Shown piece by piece: positions 1 to 8,138 of a stretch of DNA of 64,000 bases. The DNA lies in assembly GCF_009498455.1 (NCBI RefSeq), contig NZ_CP045644.1:1326001-1390000 (forward strand), written 5' to 3'. A program made the translations under genes and the position numbers. Source of the stretch: Variovorax paradoxus (GTDB lineage Bacteria > Pseudomonadota > Gammaproteobacteria > Burkholderiales > Burkholderiaceae_C). The notes under the pieces are model-generated. The model was given only the letters and a program-made list of their open reading frames with translations, did not search any database and was not told the origin of the DNA. How positions within the stretch are numbered: the first letter of the stretch is position 1; every line of letters starts with the position of its first letter.

Positions 1-743
1 GGCACTTCGCTGTGCGGCTGCTCCGGCAGCAACTGGCCCACGGTGCGCAGCGACCGTTCGAGCCGCGAAAAATCGGGCGCCCAGCTCTGGCCCAGCGCGC
101 GCTCGCAGGTCTCGCGGATGCGCTGCAGGAGTGCCAGAGCCTCACGCAGCGCCACCACCGGCGGCGCCGCCTTGTCGTGCGCGCGGCGCGCGGCCTCGCG
201 CAGGCGGCCCACGCCGCCGGGGTAGTCCACCTGGTCGCTCTTGCTCGAATCGAGCAGCGCCTCGACCTGCCGCAGGCTCATCGCCGTGCCGCCGTCTTCG
301 AGCAGCCGCGCATCGCGCACGCTGCGTCCGAGCCCTTCGGCTTCGGCCAGTGCGGCCAGCGCATTCATGCGCGGCAGCGGGTCTTCGTTCGTGCCATCCA
401 CGACGCGCGGATGCACGTCGTTCCAGAAAGTCTGCAGCACCGCATCGACCTGGCGCAGCCCGTCGACATAGCCGGGCAAGCCGCGGCTTTCGGTCCATGC
501 GAGCGTGAGCGGCACCAGCACGCGCAGGTCGCGCGTGCGCAGGCACAGTTGCCGTGCGATGCGGTCTACGCGCGCCCAGTCGGGCGGCTCGGCGGGGATG
601 ATCGTGTCGCCGAACTGCTGCTCGCGCTTGCCCGTGGCCGCCTGTTGAAGCGCCATGAAATCGGCGTCGTATTCCAGATCTTCACCACAGGGAAGCGGGC
701 CTTCGACGGGCGTCTGCAATAGATCGATCTCGTTCGGCAGCAA
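1..743 (-). CDS. tssA: Type VI secretion system protein TssA (ImpA), 5' part; gene runs off the left edge
   Basis: The first ~247 codons of an ImpA/TssA family protein, which in the family caps or primes assembly of the T6SS sheath and tube on the cytoplasmic side. The N-terminal ImpA hallmark is visible: CGEDLEYDADF near residue 18, then FGDTIIPAEPPDW near residue 45, followed by a helical region typical of ImpA_N. I chose a TTG start at 741-743 because GGGAGA lies five bases upstream; an in-frame GTG at 765-767 is an alternative adding eight residues. The C-terminal half is outside the window. No other T6SS gene is visible, so it probably opens a cluster to the left. Confidence 0.85.
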   Translation of the reverse strand, partial: MLPNEIDLLQTPVEGPLPCGEDLEYDADFMALQQAATGKREQQFGDTIIPAEPPDWARVDRIARQLCLRTRDLRVLVPLTLAWTESRGLPGYVDGLRQVDAVLQTFWNDVHPRVVDGTNEDPLPRMNALAALAEAEGLGRSVRDARLLEDGGTAMSLRQVEALLDSSKSDQVDYPGGVGRLREAARRAHDKAAPPVVALREALALLQRIRETCERALGQSWAPDFSRLERSLRTVGQLLPEQPHSEV

Positions 744-883
744 CCACGTCTCCCTTGATTTATCCACTCGCGATGGTAGTTATCTTGAGGGTAAGAAGAG
801 GCATGGTCAACCGCAACAGAATGCAAAGTACAGCCTCTGAATTCCAAAGGAGTACATCTGCTTTTAAAGTGCAGAAATACGGT
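744..883 (-). promoter_or_regulatory. Intergenic region, possible tssA promoter
   Basis: These 140 bases separate the FAH-family gene from tssA and are clearly less GC-rich than the genes around them. On the minus strand a TTGACC hexamer (complement of 805-810) precedes a weak AAGATA about 18 bases downstream, which could form a sigma-70 promoter for tssA. I see no obvious intrinsic terminator for the upstream gene. Confidence 0.25.
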
Positions 884-2071
884 TTACAGCAACTGGCGAG
901 CGGCCAGGTTGCGCATCAGGGCACCGAGGCCGAAAGACCACCGAGGCGCTTGGTCTGCATGCACCACGCGGTTGTTCAGTGCGCCCAATTCCGGCGCGGC
1001 AATGCGCACGTGATCACCCACGACATGCGTGAATCCTTGCCCCGGTCCGTGACGGTCTTGTGTCGGCGCGAACATCGTGCCCAGAAACAACATGAAACCG
1101 TCGGGGTAGGCGTGGTGGCGGTTGAGTGTCTGTGCCACGAGGTCGAGCGGATCGCGGCTGATCTTCGACAGCGAGCTCGAGCCTTCGAGCGTGAAGCCCT
1201 CGGGGCCCGTCACGTTCAGCGCGACTGTGATGCGGCGTACATCGGCAATGCCGAAGTGCGCATCGAACAGACGGATGAACGGGCCGATGGCGCACGAGGC
1301 GTTGTTGTCCTTGGCCTTGCCCAGCAGCAGTGCGCTGCGGCCTTCGAAGTCGCGCAGGTTGACGTCGTTGCCGAGCGCGGCGCCCAGCGTCTCGCCGCGG
1401 CTGTTCACTGCGAGCACGACCTCGGGCTCGGGGTTGTTCCAGGCCGAGTCCGCGTGAATGCCCACGTCGGCGCCCGTGCCCACGGCCGCAAGCACCGGTG
1501 CCTTGGTGAAGACCTCGGCGTCGGGGCCGATGCCGACTTCGAGGTACTGCGACCACATGCCCTGCGCGATGAGCACGTCCTTCACCTTCATCGCTTCGGG
1601 CGAGCCCGGCACGATGTCGGCGAGGTTGTCGCCCAGCACATCGCCGATGGCCGCGCGCGTGGCTTCGGCGCGGGAGGCGTCGCCACGCGCCTGCTCTTCG
1701 ATCACGCGTTCGAGCAGGCTCGCGACGAAGGTCACGCCGCTGGCCTTCACGACCTGCAGGTCGCAGGGTGCGAGCAGCCAGGCTTGGTTGCTGTCGCGCG
1801 TGCTCTCGTCGCTGTTGGCGAGCACGGCCTCGAGCGCGGCGATGCGCGGCGCGGTGCCACTCTGCAGTGCCGCGCGCACGGCTTCGGACGGCGAGCCCTG
1901 GCCTTCGAGCAGATCGCTCATGGTCGGCGCAAGCTTCGACAGATCGTGCAGGCCATCGCCCTGAACGGCCACCAGCACCGGGCCCACGCCGGGCTGCCAG
2001 AGGCGGCCGACAAGGGTGGCGCGCTGGGCGTCGCGGGGCAGGCTCGAAGCGGTCGAAAGGTTCAATGGCAT
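884..2071 (-). CDS. Fumarylacetoacetate hydrolase (FAH) family protein
   Basis: A 395-aa member of the FAH superfamily, whose enzymes are metal-dependent C-C hydrolases, decarboxylases, hydratases or dehydratases acting on keto acids. Visible marks are an acidic metal-site stretch (NNPEPEVV near residue 220) and the NDVNLRDFEGRS and KDNNASCAIGP segments. Length and motifs resemble the long-form members annotated as FAH-family or 2-keto-3-deoxy-acid dehydratase-like enzymes, so the exact reaction cannot be read from sequence. It is the last gene of the minus-strand nicotinate run, 72 bases after the cytochrome gene; it could process a ring-cleavage-derived acid or be unrelated to the pathway. 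Confidence 0.75.
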   Translation of the reverse strand: MPLNLSTASSLPRDAQRATLVGRLWQPGVGPVLVAVQGDGLHDLSKLAPTMSDLLEGQGSPSEAVRAALQSGTAPRIAALEAVLANSDESTRDSNQAWLLAPCDLQVVKASGVTFVASLLERVIEEQARGDASRAEATRAAIGDVLGDNLADIVPGSPEAMKVKDVLIAQGMWSQYLEVGIGPDAEVFTKAPVLAAVGTGADVGIHADSAWNNPEPEVVLAVNSRGETLGAALGNDVNLRDFEGRSALLLGKAKDNNASCAIGPFIRLFDAHFGIADVRRITVALNVTGPEGFTLEGSSSLSKISRDPLDLVAQTLNRHHAYPDGFMLFLGTMFAPTQDRHGPGQGFTHVVGDHVRIAAPELGALNNRVVHADQAPRWSFGLGALMRNLAARQLL

Positions 2072-2143
2072 GGCGGGATGTCTCCGTGAAATAGGGTCTG
2101 CGCGCCATCGTAGCCGCGGCCTCGGGACGGCGTCCGCCGCGGG

Positions 2144-3496
2144 TCAGTGGCCCGGCGCGGCCCGCACGCGCGCCACCTCGGCGGGCAGGTTGGTCCACGC
2201 CGCTTCCTGCGGTGCGAAGCGTGCGCGCATGTAGCCCGCGAGGTCGGCGATCTGGCGGTCGTCGAGCGCGTCGCGGAAGGCGGGCATGAAGCCGATGTCG
2301 CGGTGCGCAGGCGCGCGCACGCCGTCGAGGATGGTGCGCAGCAGGTTGTCGGGCCGTGTGCTCGTGAGGCTGCTGTTGAGTGCGAGCGGCGTGTTCACGC
2401 CGAGCAGCGTGGGGCCGTCGCCGTCGTGGTGGCACGACGCGCAGGCGCTGTCGAACATGCGCTGCGCGGGGCCGAGCAGCTGGCCTTGCGTGCGCGCCGC
2501 GTTGTCGACGGCCTGCTGCGCGAGCGCCTGCGGCTGCGCGACCGGCTTGGGGTTGAACGACCCAAGGTAGACGGCCATCGCGCGCACGTCGGCGTCGGGC
2601 ACCTGCGCGAGTTCGCGCACCACCTCGGCCATCGGACCGCCCGCAATGCCGTGGCGCGGCGAGTGGCCGTTGCGCAGGTAACGGTAGAGCGCGTCGGTGT
2701 CCCAGGGCACGGCGGCCTTCGACAGCTGCGTGAGCGCGGGGGCTTCCCAGCCATCGACCATCGCGCCTGAGAGGTACGCACTGCCGCCCTGCTCCGCACC
2801 GAGCGCGTTGCGCGGCGTGTGGCAGGCGCCGCAATGGCCCAGGCCGTTGACGAGGTAGGCACCGCGGTTCCACTCGGCGCTCTGCGTGGGCACGGGCTGC
2901 AGCGGCGCGGGGTCGTGAAACAGCGCGTTCCAGCCGGCCATCAGCGGACGCAGGCTGAACGGGAACGTGAGTTCGGACTTGGGCGTTTCCGCGCGCACGG
3001 CGGGCATCGCCATGAAGTAGGCATAGAGCGCCTGCAGGTCGTCGTCACTGGTCTTCGCGAACGCGGTGTAGGGGAACGCGGGGTACAGGTGATGGCCGTC
3101 GCGCGAGACGCCTTCGCGCATCGCGCGCTGGAAGGCGCTGAAGGACCAGCGGCCGAGGCCGGTCTCCGCATCGGGCGTGAGGTTGGTGGTGTAGAGCGTG
3201 CCGAAGGGCGTCTCCATCGCGCGGCCACCGGCGCTGGGTGCGCCGCCGGGTGCGGTGTGGCAGACGGCACAGTCGCCGAGCGCGGCGAGCACGCGGCCGC
3301 GTTCGATGGTGGACTCGCTGTAGACCGGTGCGCTGAGCGACACGGGCGCGATGGCCGAGCGCCAGCCGAGCAGGCCGGCGATGACGCCGAGGCCGCCGAT
3401 GAAGAGTGCGGCGCCGGTGGCCCACAGGCCTTTGCGCCTCGGCCAGATGGTCCCCGCATTGCTCCTTCCCCTCTGGGGAAGGTTGGGATGGGGCAC
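2144..3496 (-). CDS. Tri-haem cytochrome c subunit of molybdenum hydroxylase
   Basis: A 450-aa cytochrome with one N-terminal membrane segment (about residues 25-45) and three haem c motifs: CAVCH at 76-80, CGACH at 222-226 and CASCH at 352-356. Such subunits take electrons from NicAB/IorAB-type Mo hydroxylases to the respiratory chain from the periplasmic face. It starts seven bases after the Mo subunit stop. The only plausible start is a GTG at 3494-3496 that lies inside a REPIN-like repeat, so the first ~14 residues (up to SNAG) are encoded by the repeat. Together with the two upstream genes it forms a nicotinate dehydrogenase-like S-L-C complex. Confidence 0.85.
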   Translation of the reverse strand: MPHPNLPQRGRSNAGTIWPRRKGLWATGAALFIGGLGVIAGLLGWRSAIAPVSLSAPVYSESTIERGRVLAALGDCAVCHTAPGGAPSAGGRAMETPFGTLYTTNLTPDAETGLGRWSFSAFQRAMREGVSRDGHHLYPAFPYTAFAKTSDDDLQALYAYFMAMPAVRAETPKSELTFPFSLRPLMAGWNALFHDPAPLQPVPTQSAEWNRGAYLVNGLGHCGACHTPRNALGAEQGGSAYLSGAMVDGWEAPALTQLSKAAVPWDTDALYRYLRNGHSPRHGIAGGPMAEVVRELAQVPDADVRAMAVYLGSFNPKPVAQPQALAQQAVDNAARTQGQLLGPAQRMFDSACASCHHDGDGPTLLGVNTPLALNSSLTSTRPDNLLRTILDGVRAPAHRDIGFMPAFRDALDDRQIADLAGYMRARFAPQEAAWTNLPAEVARVRAAPGH

Positions 3497-3555
3497 AGCG
3501 GCGTCACCACTCGAGCGCCGCTTGCCCCACCCGCCCTCCCCAGAGGGGAGGGAGC
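3461..3555. repeat. REPIN-like two-hairpin repeat R1 (subtype B)
   Basis: Left arm CTCCTTCCCCTCTGGGGAAGG followed by TTGGGATGGGG, a ~35-base spacer, then the inverted arm GCCCTCCCCAGAGGGGAGGG. Each arm folds into a short hairpin around CTCTGGGG/CCCCAGAG. The element covers both the stop codon of the Mo subunit gene (3504-3506) and the GTG start of the cytochrome gene (3494-3496), so both proteins contain repeat-encoded residues. Confidence 0.85.
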
Positions 3556-5882
3556 AAAACCCTATTCAACTCAGCCAGCACCGTCTCCGGCGTGAACGGC
3601 GGCGACCTGAACCTGACCCCCGTCGCATCAAAGATCGCATTCGCAATCGCCGCCGTCCCCGGCACCGACGACGACTCGCCTGCCCCCAGCGACGGCTCGC
3701 CCGGCCGCGGCATGTGCATGATCTCGATCACCGGCACGTCGCGGAAATTGATGATCGGGTAGCTGCCCCACTCGCGGCTCGCGACCACGCCGGTCGGCAA
3801 CACGCCCGGCAACTGCGCACCGCCATCAGCATTACCTTGCTGCGGCGCGAACTTCACCTCTTCCATCAGCGCGCGGCTGGTGGTCTGGATCACGTTGCCG
3901 TGCACCTGGTGCTCGACACCCGCCGGGTTGACCAGCAAGCCTGCGTCGTGCCCCACCACCACGCGGCGCACATGCACCTCGCCGGTCTTTCGATTCACCT
4001 CGACATCGGCCACCCACGCAGCCCATGCGGCGCCGAAGCCCGGCCACTTGCTGTGGATGTAGCGCGCGTACGCAAAGCCCTGGCCGAAGAGGATGTCGCC
4101 GCCTTCGCCGAGCCCGCCATCGGCGTTCTCCTGCGGTCCGGTGCGCATGCGCCAGCCGGCCTTCTGCGCGGTGGCCTGCACGAGTTCGATGGCGCGCGGG
4201 TCGTCCAGATGCCGCAGGCGGAACTGCATCGGATCGACACCCGCCGCCGTCGCCAGCTCGTCGATGTACGACTCGTGTGCGAACGAACTCGGCAGCGCCG
4301 ACACGCCGCGCAGCCACGAGGCGCGCACGATCGGCGCCATGTCGTTGACCTTCACGCGCAGGTTGTCGTAGCTGTAGGGCGGGCGCGCGGTGCGGTCGCC
4401 CATCTCGTAGGCCTGCGCCACGGGCTCGACCGTGCGCGTGAGCAGCAGCGCGAGCGTGGGCGCGCCGTTCGAGGGGTACGAGGTTTCGAAGTCGTAGGCG
4501 GCGACGCGGCCGTCGGCCATGAGCCCGCCGTCGATCTCCATGAGCTGCGCGGCGCCCTTGGGCTCCCATGCATGCTCCTGCTCGCGCGAGAGCTGCACGC
4601 GCACCGGCGCGCCCACGGCACGCGCGAGCAACGCGGCATCGGCCGCCACGTCGTCGGCGCCGTTGCGGCCGTAGCAGCCTGCGGCCTCCATGCGCACCAC
4701 GTCGACCTGTACGTCGTCCACGCCCATGAGCTTCGCGAGATCGGCACGCAGCACGTGCGGGTTCTGCGATCCGGCCCAGCACCGCAGCTGCATTCCGCTG
4801 CCATCGGCGGGCTGCCAGTCGGCCAGCGCGCACGACGGGCCGATGGACGCGTGCATCTGGTACGGCCATACGTAGGTGCGCTGCATCGGTTGCGCAGCGG
4901 CGGCCATGGCGCCATCGACATCGCCCTCATCGACCAGCAAGCGCTGCGTCAACGGGTTGTCGCGCAGCGCCTGTGCCACGTCGCGCAGATCGGGCATGCC
5001 GGGCCAGGGCTTCCAGGTCACGCGCAGTTCGCGCATCGCCTGCTCGGCGTGCTCCTCGCGCTCGGCGACGATGCCGACGAAGTCGCGGACGACGACCACG
5101 GCGCGGATGCCCGGGATGTGCGCGATCGACGATTCGTCGACCGATTCGAGCGTGTTGCCGATGAAGTCGCCATGGTCCGCGCCCGCGTACGGCGGGCGCA
5201 CGACGCGGCCGTGCAGCATGCCGGGCACGCGCATGTCGTGCACGAACACAAGGTCGCCCGCGAGCTTGGCCGGGATGTCGACGCGCGCCTGGCGCGTGCC
5301 GACGAGGCGGTAGTCGGCCGGGTTCTTGGGTGTCGCGTCGAGGTCGAGGCGCAGCACCGTGCGCTGGTGCGCCACGAGGTCTGCGTAGTTGACGTGGCGG
5401 TCCGGTGCCTCGGTCACGCGCACCACGCCGTTGCGCACCTGCAGCGCATCGACGGCCACGCCCAGCCGCTCGGCCGCACGCGCCAGCAGCCAGGCCCGCG
5501 CCTGCGCGGCGGCCAGCCGCAGCGGCTGCGCGTGGATCTGGATCGACGCGCTCGCGATGGTCGCGCCCTGGTTGGGCGCACGCGCGGTGTCGCCGAGCAT
5601 CATGCGCACGCAGGGCATGCCGAGGTCGAGTTCTTCGGCCACGATCTGCGCCAGCGCGGTCTGGATGCCGGTGCCGAGATCTACGTGGCCGTTGAGCGCG
5701 GAGACACTGCCGTCGTCCCACAGCGCGAGCAGCACTTCGTCGCCTTCGGTGGGGTTGCTGGCGATGAAGGCGGGCTGGCCCTTGGCGGGTGGTGGGGGCG
5801 GGGCGTCGCGCACCACGAGCAGCACGCCATCGGCGGCGAGGAATTCCGCGCGGGTCTGCGGCAGGTCGGCGCGGCGTGTCAT
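3504..5882 (-). CDS. Molybdopterin-binding subunit, xanthine dehydrogenase family (nicotinate dehydrogenase / isoquinoline oxidoreductase type)
   Basis: A 792-aa Mo-cofactor subunit. Near the N-terminus GHVDLGTGIQTALAQIVAEE matches the IorB/NicB-type pterin site. Near the C-terminus GEPSLGAGESS carries the catalytic Glu expected of this family. With the 2Fe-2S gene upstream and the cytochrome gene downstream it should hydroxylate an N-heterocycle next to the ring nitrogen with water-derived oxygen; nicotinate to 6-hydroxynicotinate is the likely reaction given the neighbours. There is no Tat or Sec signal. The last ~18 residues (from about LLPPLWGG) are encoded by repeat R1 and are probably not part of the ancestral protein. 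Substrate specificity is inference. Confidence 0.85.
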   Translation of the reverse strand: MTRRADLPQTRAEFLAADGVLLVVRDAPPPPPAKGQPAFIASNPTEGDEVLLALWDDGSVSALNGHVDLGTGIQTALAQIVAEELDLGMPCVRMMLGDTARAPNQGATIASASIQIHAQPLRLAAAQARAWLLARAAERLGVAVDALQVRNGVVRVTEAPDRHVNYADLVAHQRTVLRLDLDATPKNPADYRLVGTRQARVDIPAKLAGDLVFVHDMRVPGMLHGRVVRPPYAGADHGDFIGNTLESVDESSIAHIPGIRAVVVVRDFVGIVAEREEHAEQAMRELRVTWKPWPGMPDLRDVAQALRDNPLTQRLLVDEGDVDGAMAAAAQPMQRTYVWPYQMHASIGPSCALADWQPADGSGMQLRCWAGSQNPHVLRADLAKLMGVDDVQVDVVRMEAAGCYGRNGADDVAADAALLARAVGAPVRVQLSREQEHAWEPKGAAQLMEIDGGLMADGRVAAYDFETSYPSNGAPTLALLLTRTVEPVAQAYEMGDRTARPPYSYDNLRVKVNDMAPIVRASWLRGVSALPSSFAHESYIDELATAAGVDPMQFRLRHLDDPRAIELVQATAQKAGWRMRTGPQENADGGLGEGGDILFGQGFAYARYIHSKWPGFGAAWAAWVADVEVNRKTGEVHVRRVVVGHDAGLLVNPAGVEHQVHGNVIQTTSRALMEEVKFAPQQGNADGGAQLPGVLPTGVVASREWGSYPIINFRDVPVIEIMHMPRPGEPSLGAGESSSVPGTAAIANAIFDATGVRFRSPPFTPETVLAELNRVLLPPLWGGRVGQAALEW

Positions 5883-5890
5883 TCGTTTTT

Positions 5891-6004
5891 CTCCCTCTCC
5901 CTCTGGGAGAGGGTTGGGGTGAGGGCCAGCGGCGATGGCAAAGGCTGTGCATGTGCGAAGGCCGATGCCCTCACCCTAGCCCTCTCCCGCACGCGGGAGA
6001 GGGG
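5891..6004. repeat. REPIN-like two-hairpin repeat R2 (subtype A)
   Basis: Left arm CTCCCTCTCCCTCTGGGAG then AGGGTTGGGGTGAGGG; right arm CCCTCACCCTAGCCCTCTCCC with a hairpin around CGCACGCG. It fills most of the 136-base gap between the 2Fe-2S and Mo subunit genes. Its arms match R5 more closely than the other copies. Confidence 0.85.
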
Positions 6005-6018
6005 ACAACACGAGCGGC

Positions 6019-6525
6019 TCATGGCTTGACCTCAGCACGCATGCGCACCGCCGCGCGCTGCACCGCATCAAGGATCTCGATGTGCGTCCCGCAGCGGCAC
6101 AGGTTGCCCGACAGCTCGCTGCGGATGCGCGCCTCGCTCGCGTGCGGATCACGCGCGAGCAGCGCCGCCGCCTGCATCACCATGCCGTTCAGGCAGTAGC
6201 CACACTGCGCAGCCTGCGCGTCTTCAAACGCGGCCTGCACCGGATGCCAGCGCCCGCGCATGCCCAAGCCTTCGAGCGTCGTAATACTGCGCCCCGCCAC
6301 GCCATGCGCCGGGATCACGCAGGACCGCGCGGCCACGCCGTCGACATGCACCGTGCACGCACCGCACTGCCCGAGCCCGCAGCCGTACTTCGGCCCGTTG
6401 AGCCCGAGGTCGTTGCGCAGCAGGTGCAGCAGCGTGGCTTCGCGCGGCACGCCGGCGAGCGTGTGCGCCTGGCCGTTGACCTGCAGGTGCAGCGGCTCAG
6501 CGCCGCAACTGGCCGTCACGGGCAC
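6019..6525 (-). CDS. (2Fe-2S)-binding subunit of molybdenum hydroxylase
   Basis: A 168-aa small subunit with the two-cluster architecture of this family: a plant-ferredoxin-type site (Cys49, 54, 57, 69; CGLGQCGAC) and an alpha-helical site (Cys108, 111, 143, 145; CGYC and CRC). It passes electrons from the Mo centre to the cytochrome subunit. No FAD subunit gene is present, which fits the cytochrome-linked NicA/NdhS-type enzymes rather than classical xanthine dehydrogenase. It lies 106 bases after the nicotinamidase gene in the same direction. Confidence 0.9.
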   Translation of the reverse strand: MPVTASCGAEPLHLQVNGQAHTLAGVPREATLLHLLRNDLGLNGPKYGCGLGQCGACTVHVDGVAARSCVIPAHGVAGRSITTLEGLGMRGRWHPVQAAFEDAQAAQCGYCLNGMVMQAAALLARDPHASEARIRSELSGNLCRCGTHIEILDAVQRAAVRMRAEVKP

Positions 6526-6631
6526 CGGGCTCCAGGCCCGCGAAGGGTGTGGCCCGCGATCGAAAACTTCATGCGTTGTCTCGTCCGTCGTCGTGGTTGT
6601 GGTTGCTGTCGTCTGCCGCGGCCCGGCGGCA

Positions 6632-7360
6632 TCAGGCCGCCTGGATGTCGCCCGACTGGATGCGCTTCACGCCCTTGGCCGTCATCTGCTTCCAGGCGGC
6701 GGCCAGCGAGCCGTTGAGGTCGATGCCGCGCGTGGCGTCTTCGATCACGTAGGCCTCGAAGCCGGCCTTGCGCGCGTCCATCGCGGTCCAGGCCACGCAG
6801 AAGTCGGTGGCGAGACCCGTGACGAACACGGTCTTGATGCCGCGCGCCTTGAGGTAGCCGGCCAGGCCGGTGGCCGTCTTGTGGTCGGCCTCCTCGAAGG
6901 CGGAGTAGCTGTCCATGTCCTTGTGGAAGCCCTTGCGGATGATGAGCTGCGCGGTCGGCACCTTGAGTTCCTTGCCGAGCGCGGCGTCGTCGGTGCCCTG
7001 CACGCAGTGGTCGGGCCACAGCACCTGCGTGCCGTAGTTGAGCTTGGTGGTCTCGAAGGGCTTCTTGCCGGAATAGGTGCTCGCGAAGGAGGCGTGGCCC
7101 GCCGTGTGCCAGTCCTGCGTGACGACGATGTTCTGGAACGCGGGTGCCAGCGCATTGATGACCGGGATCACTTCGTTGCCGCCCTTTACCGCGAGCGTGC
7201 CGCCATAGAGAAAGCAGTTCTGCACATCGACCACGATCAGCGCGGCCTTGCCGCCGGGCTTGATCTTGCCGGCCGCGAAAGCGGACGAGAGCCCAAAGCT
7301 GCCGAGGCTGCCGACGAGCCCAAGGGCAGCGGCGGACTTCAAGACGGTTCTGCGATGCAT
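6632..7360 (-). CDS. pncA: Exported nicotinamidase (isochorismatase/PncA family) with Tat signal
   Basis: A 242-aa cysteine hydrolase that should convert nicotinamide to nicotinate and ammonia. Catalytic and metal residues of PncA are all recognisable: Asp45, Lys143 and Cys188 as the triad, and Asp83, His85, His89 with WPDHC (His118) around the metal site. Residues 1-30 form a signal with a twin-arginine start (RRTVLK) and an Ala-rich h-region ending in AFAA, so the enzyme should act in the periplasm. That is unusual, since most PncA proteins are cytoplasmic NAD-salvage enzymes. It lies 43 bases after the ABC ATPase gene, which suggests hydrolysis outside followed by uptake of nicotinate. Confidence 0.88.
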   Translation of the reverse strand: MHRRTVLKSAAALGLVGSLGSFGLSSAFAAGKIKPGGKAALIVVDVQNCFLYGGTLAVKGGNEVIPVINALAPAFQNIVVTQDWHTAGHASFASTYSGKKPFETTKLNYGTQVLWPDHCVQGTDDAALGKELKVPTAQLIIRKGFHKDMDSYSAFEEADHKTATGLAGYLKARGIKTVFVTGLATDFCVAWTAMDARKAGFEAYVIEDATRGIDLNGSLAAAWKQMTAKGVKRIQSGDIQAA

Positions 7361-7403
7361 GGCGTGGACTCCGGTGGGTTGAGGGAAGGAAGAAAGGAAA
7401 CAG

Positions 7404-8138
7404 TCAGACGCTGAGGTAGGCCCTGCGCACTTCTTCGTTGGCCGCCAACTCGGCCATCGTCGCGTGGTAACGGATCTGCCCCTTCTCGAGCACGTAGGCG
7501 CGATCGGAAACCAGCTCGGCGAAGTGCATGTTCTGCTCCGACAGCAGGATGCTCACGCCCTGCGCCTTGAGCTCGAGGATCATGTTCGCCATCTGTTCGA
7601 CGATGACCGGGGCCACGCCCTCAGACGGTTCGTCGAGCAGCACGAGGTACGGGTTGCCCATCAGCGTGCGCGCGACGGTGAGCATCTGCTGCTCGCCACC
7701 GCTCATGCGGCCACCGGGGCGGTTCGGCATCTCGCCGAGGTTGGGGAACAGCTGGAACAGGCGCTCGGGCGTCCACAGCGGTGCCGCGGTGCCGTCGGCC
7801 CACTGGCGCGCGGGCTGCTTGCCGACCTCGAGGTTCTCCATCACCGTGAGGTCGGTGAACACGCGCCGGTCTTCGGGCACGAAGCCCAGGCCCAGGCGCG
7901 CCGCATGGTGCGGCTCGCTTTTCGAGATGTCGTGCCCGAGAAAGCGCACCGCGCCGCGGCGCTTGCTCAGCATGCCGATGAGCGTCTTGAGCGTGGTCGA
8001 CTTTCCCGCGCCGTTGCGGCCCATGAGCGCGACGACTTCGCCGCGCCGCACTTCGAGGTCGACGTCGTAAAGGATCTGCGCGGCGCCATACCAGGCGCAC
8101 AAGGCCTTGGCTTCCAGAAGCGGTTCGTGCGTGCTCAT
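7404..8138 (-). CDS. livF: Branched-chain-type ABC transporter ATP-binding protein, LivF-like
   Basis: A 244-aa ATPase with Walker A GRNGAGKST, signature MSGGEQQML, Walker B LVLLDEPSEG and the LivF-typical VLEKGQIRYHA end. I start it at the ATG at 8136-8138 (MSTHEPLL), which overlaps the livG stop by four bases (ATGA coupling); the open frame extends further upstream but that part is out-of-frame livG. The family imports amino acids, urea, aromatic acids and related solutes. Its place between the receptor and nicotinamidase genes points to a pyridine carboxylate as cargo. Confidence 0.9.
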   Translation of the reverse strand: MSTHEPLLEAKALCAWYGAAQILYDVDLEVRRGEVVALMGRNGAGKSTTLKTLIGMLSKRRGAVRFLGHDISKSEPHHAARLGLGFVPEDRRVFTDLTVMENLEVGKQPARQWADGTAAPLWTPERLFQLFPNLGEMPNRPGGRMSGGEQQMLTVARTLMGNPYLVLLDEPSEGVAPVIVEQMANMILELKAQGVSILLSEQNMHFAELVSDRAYVLEKGQIRYHATMAELAANEEVRRAYLSV

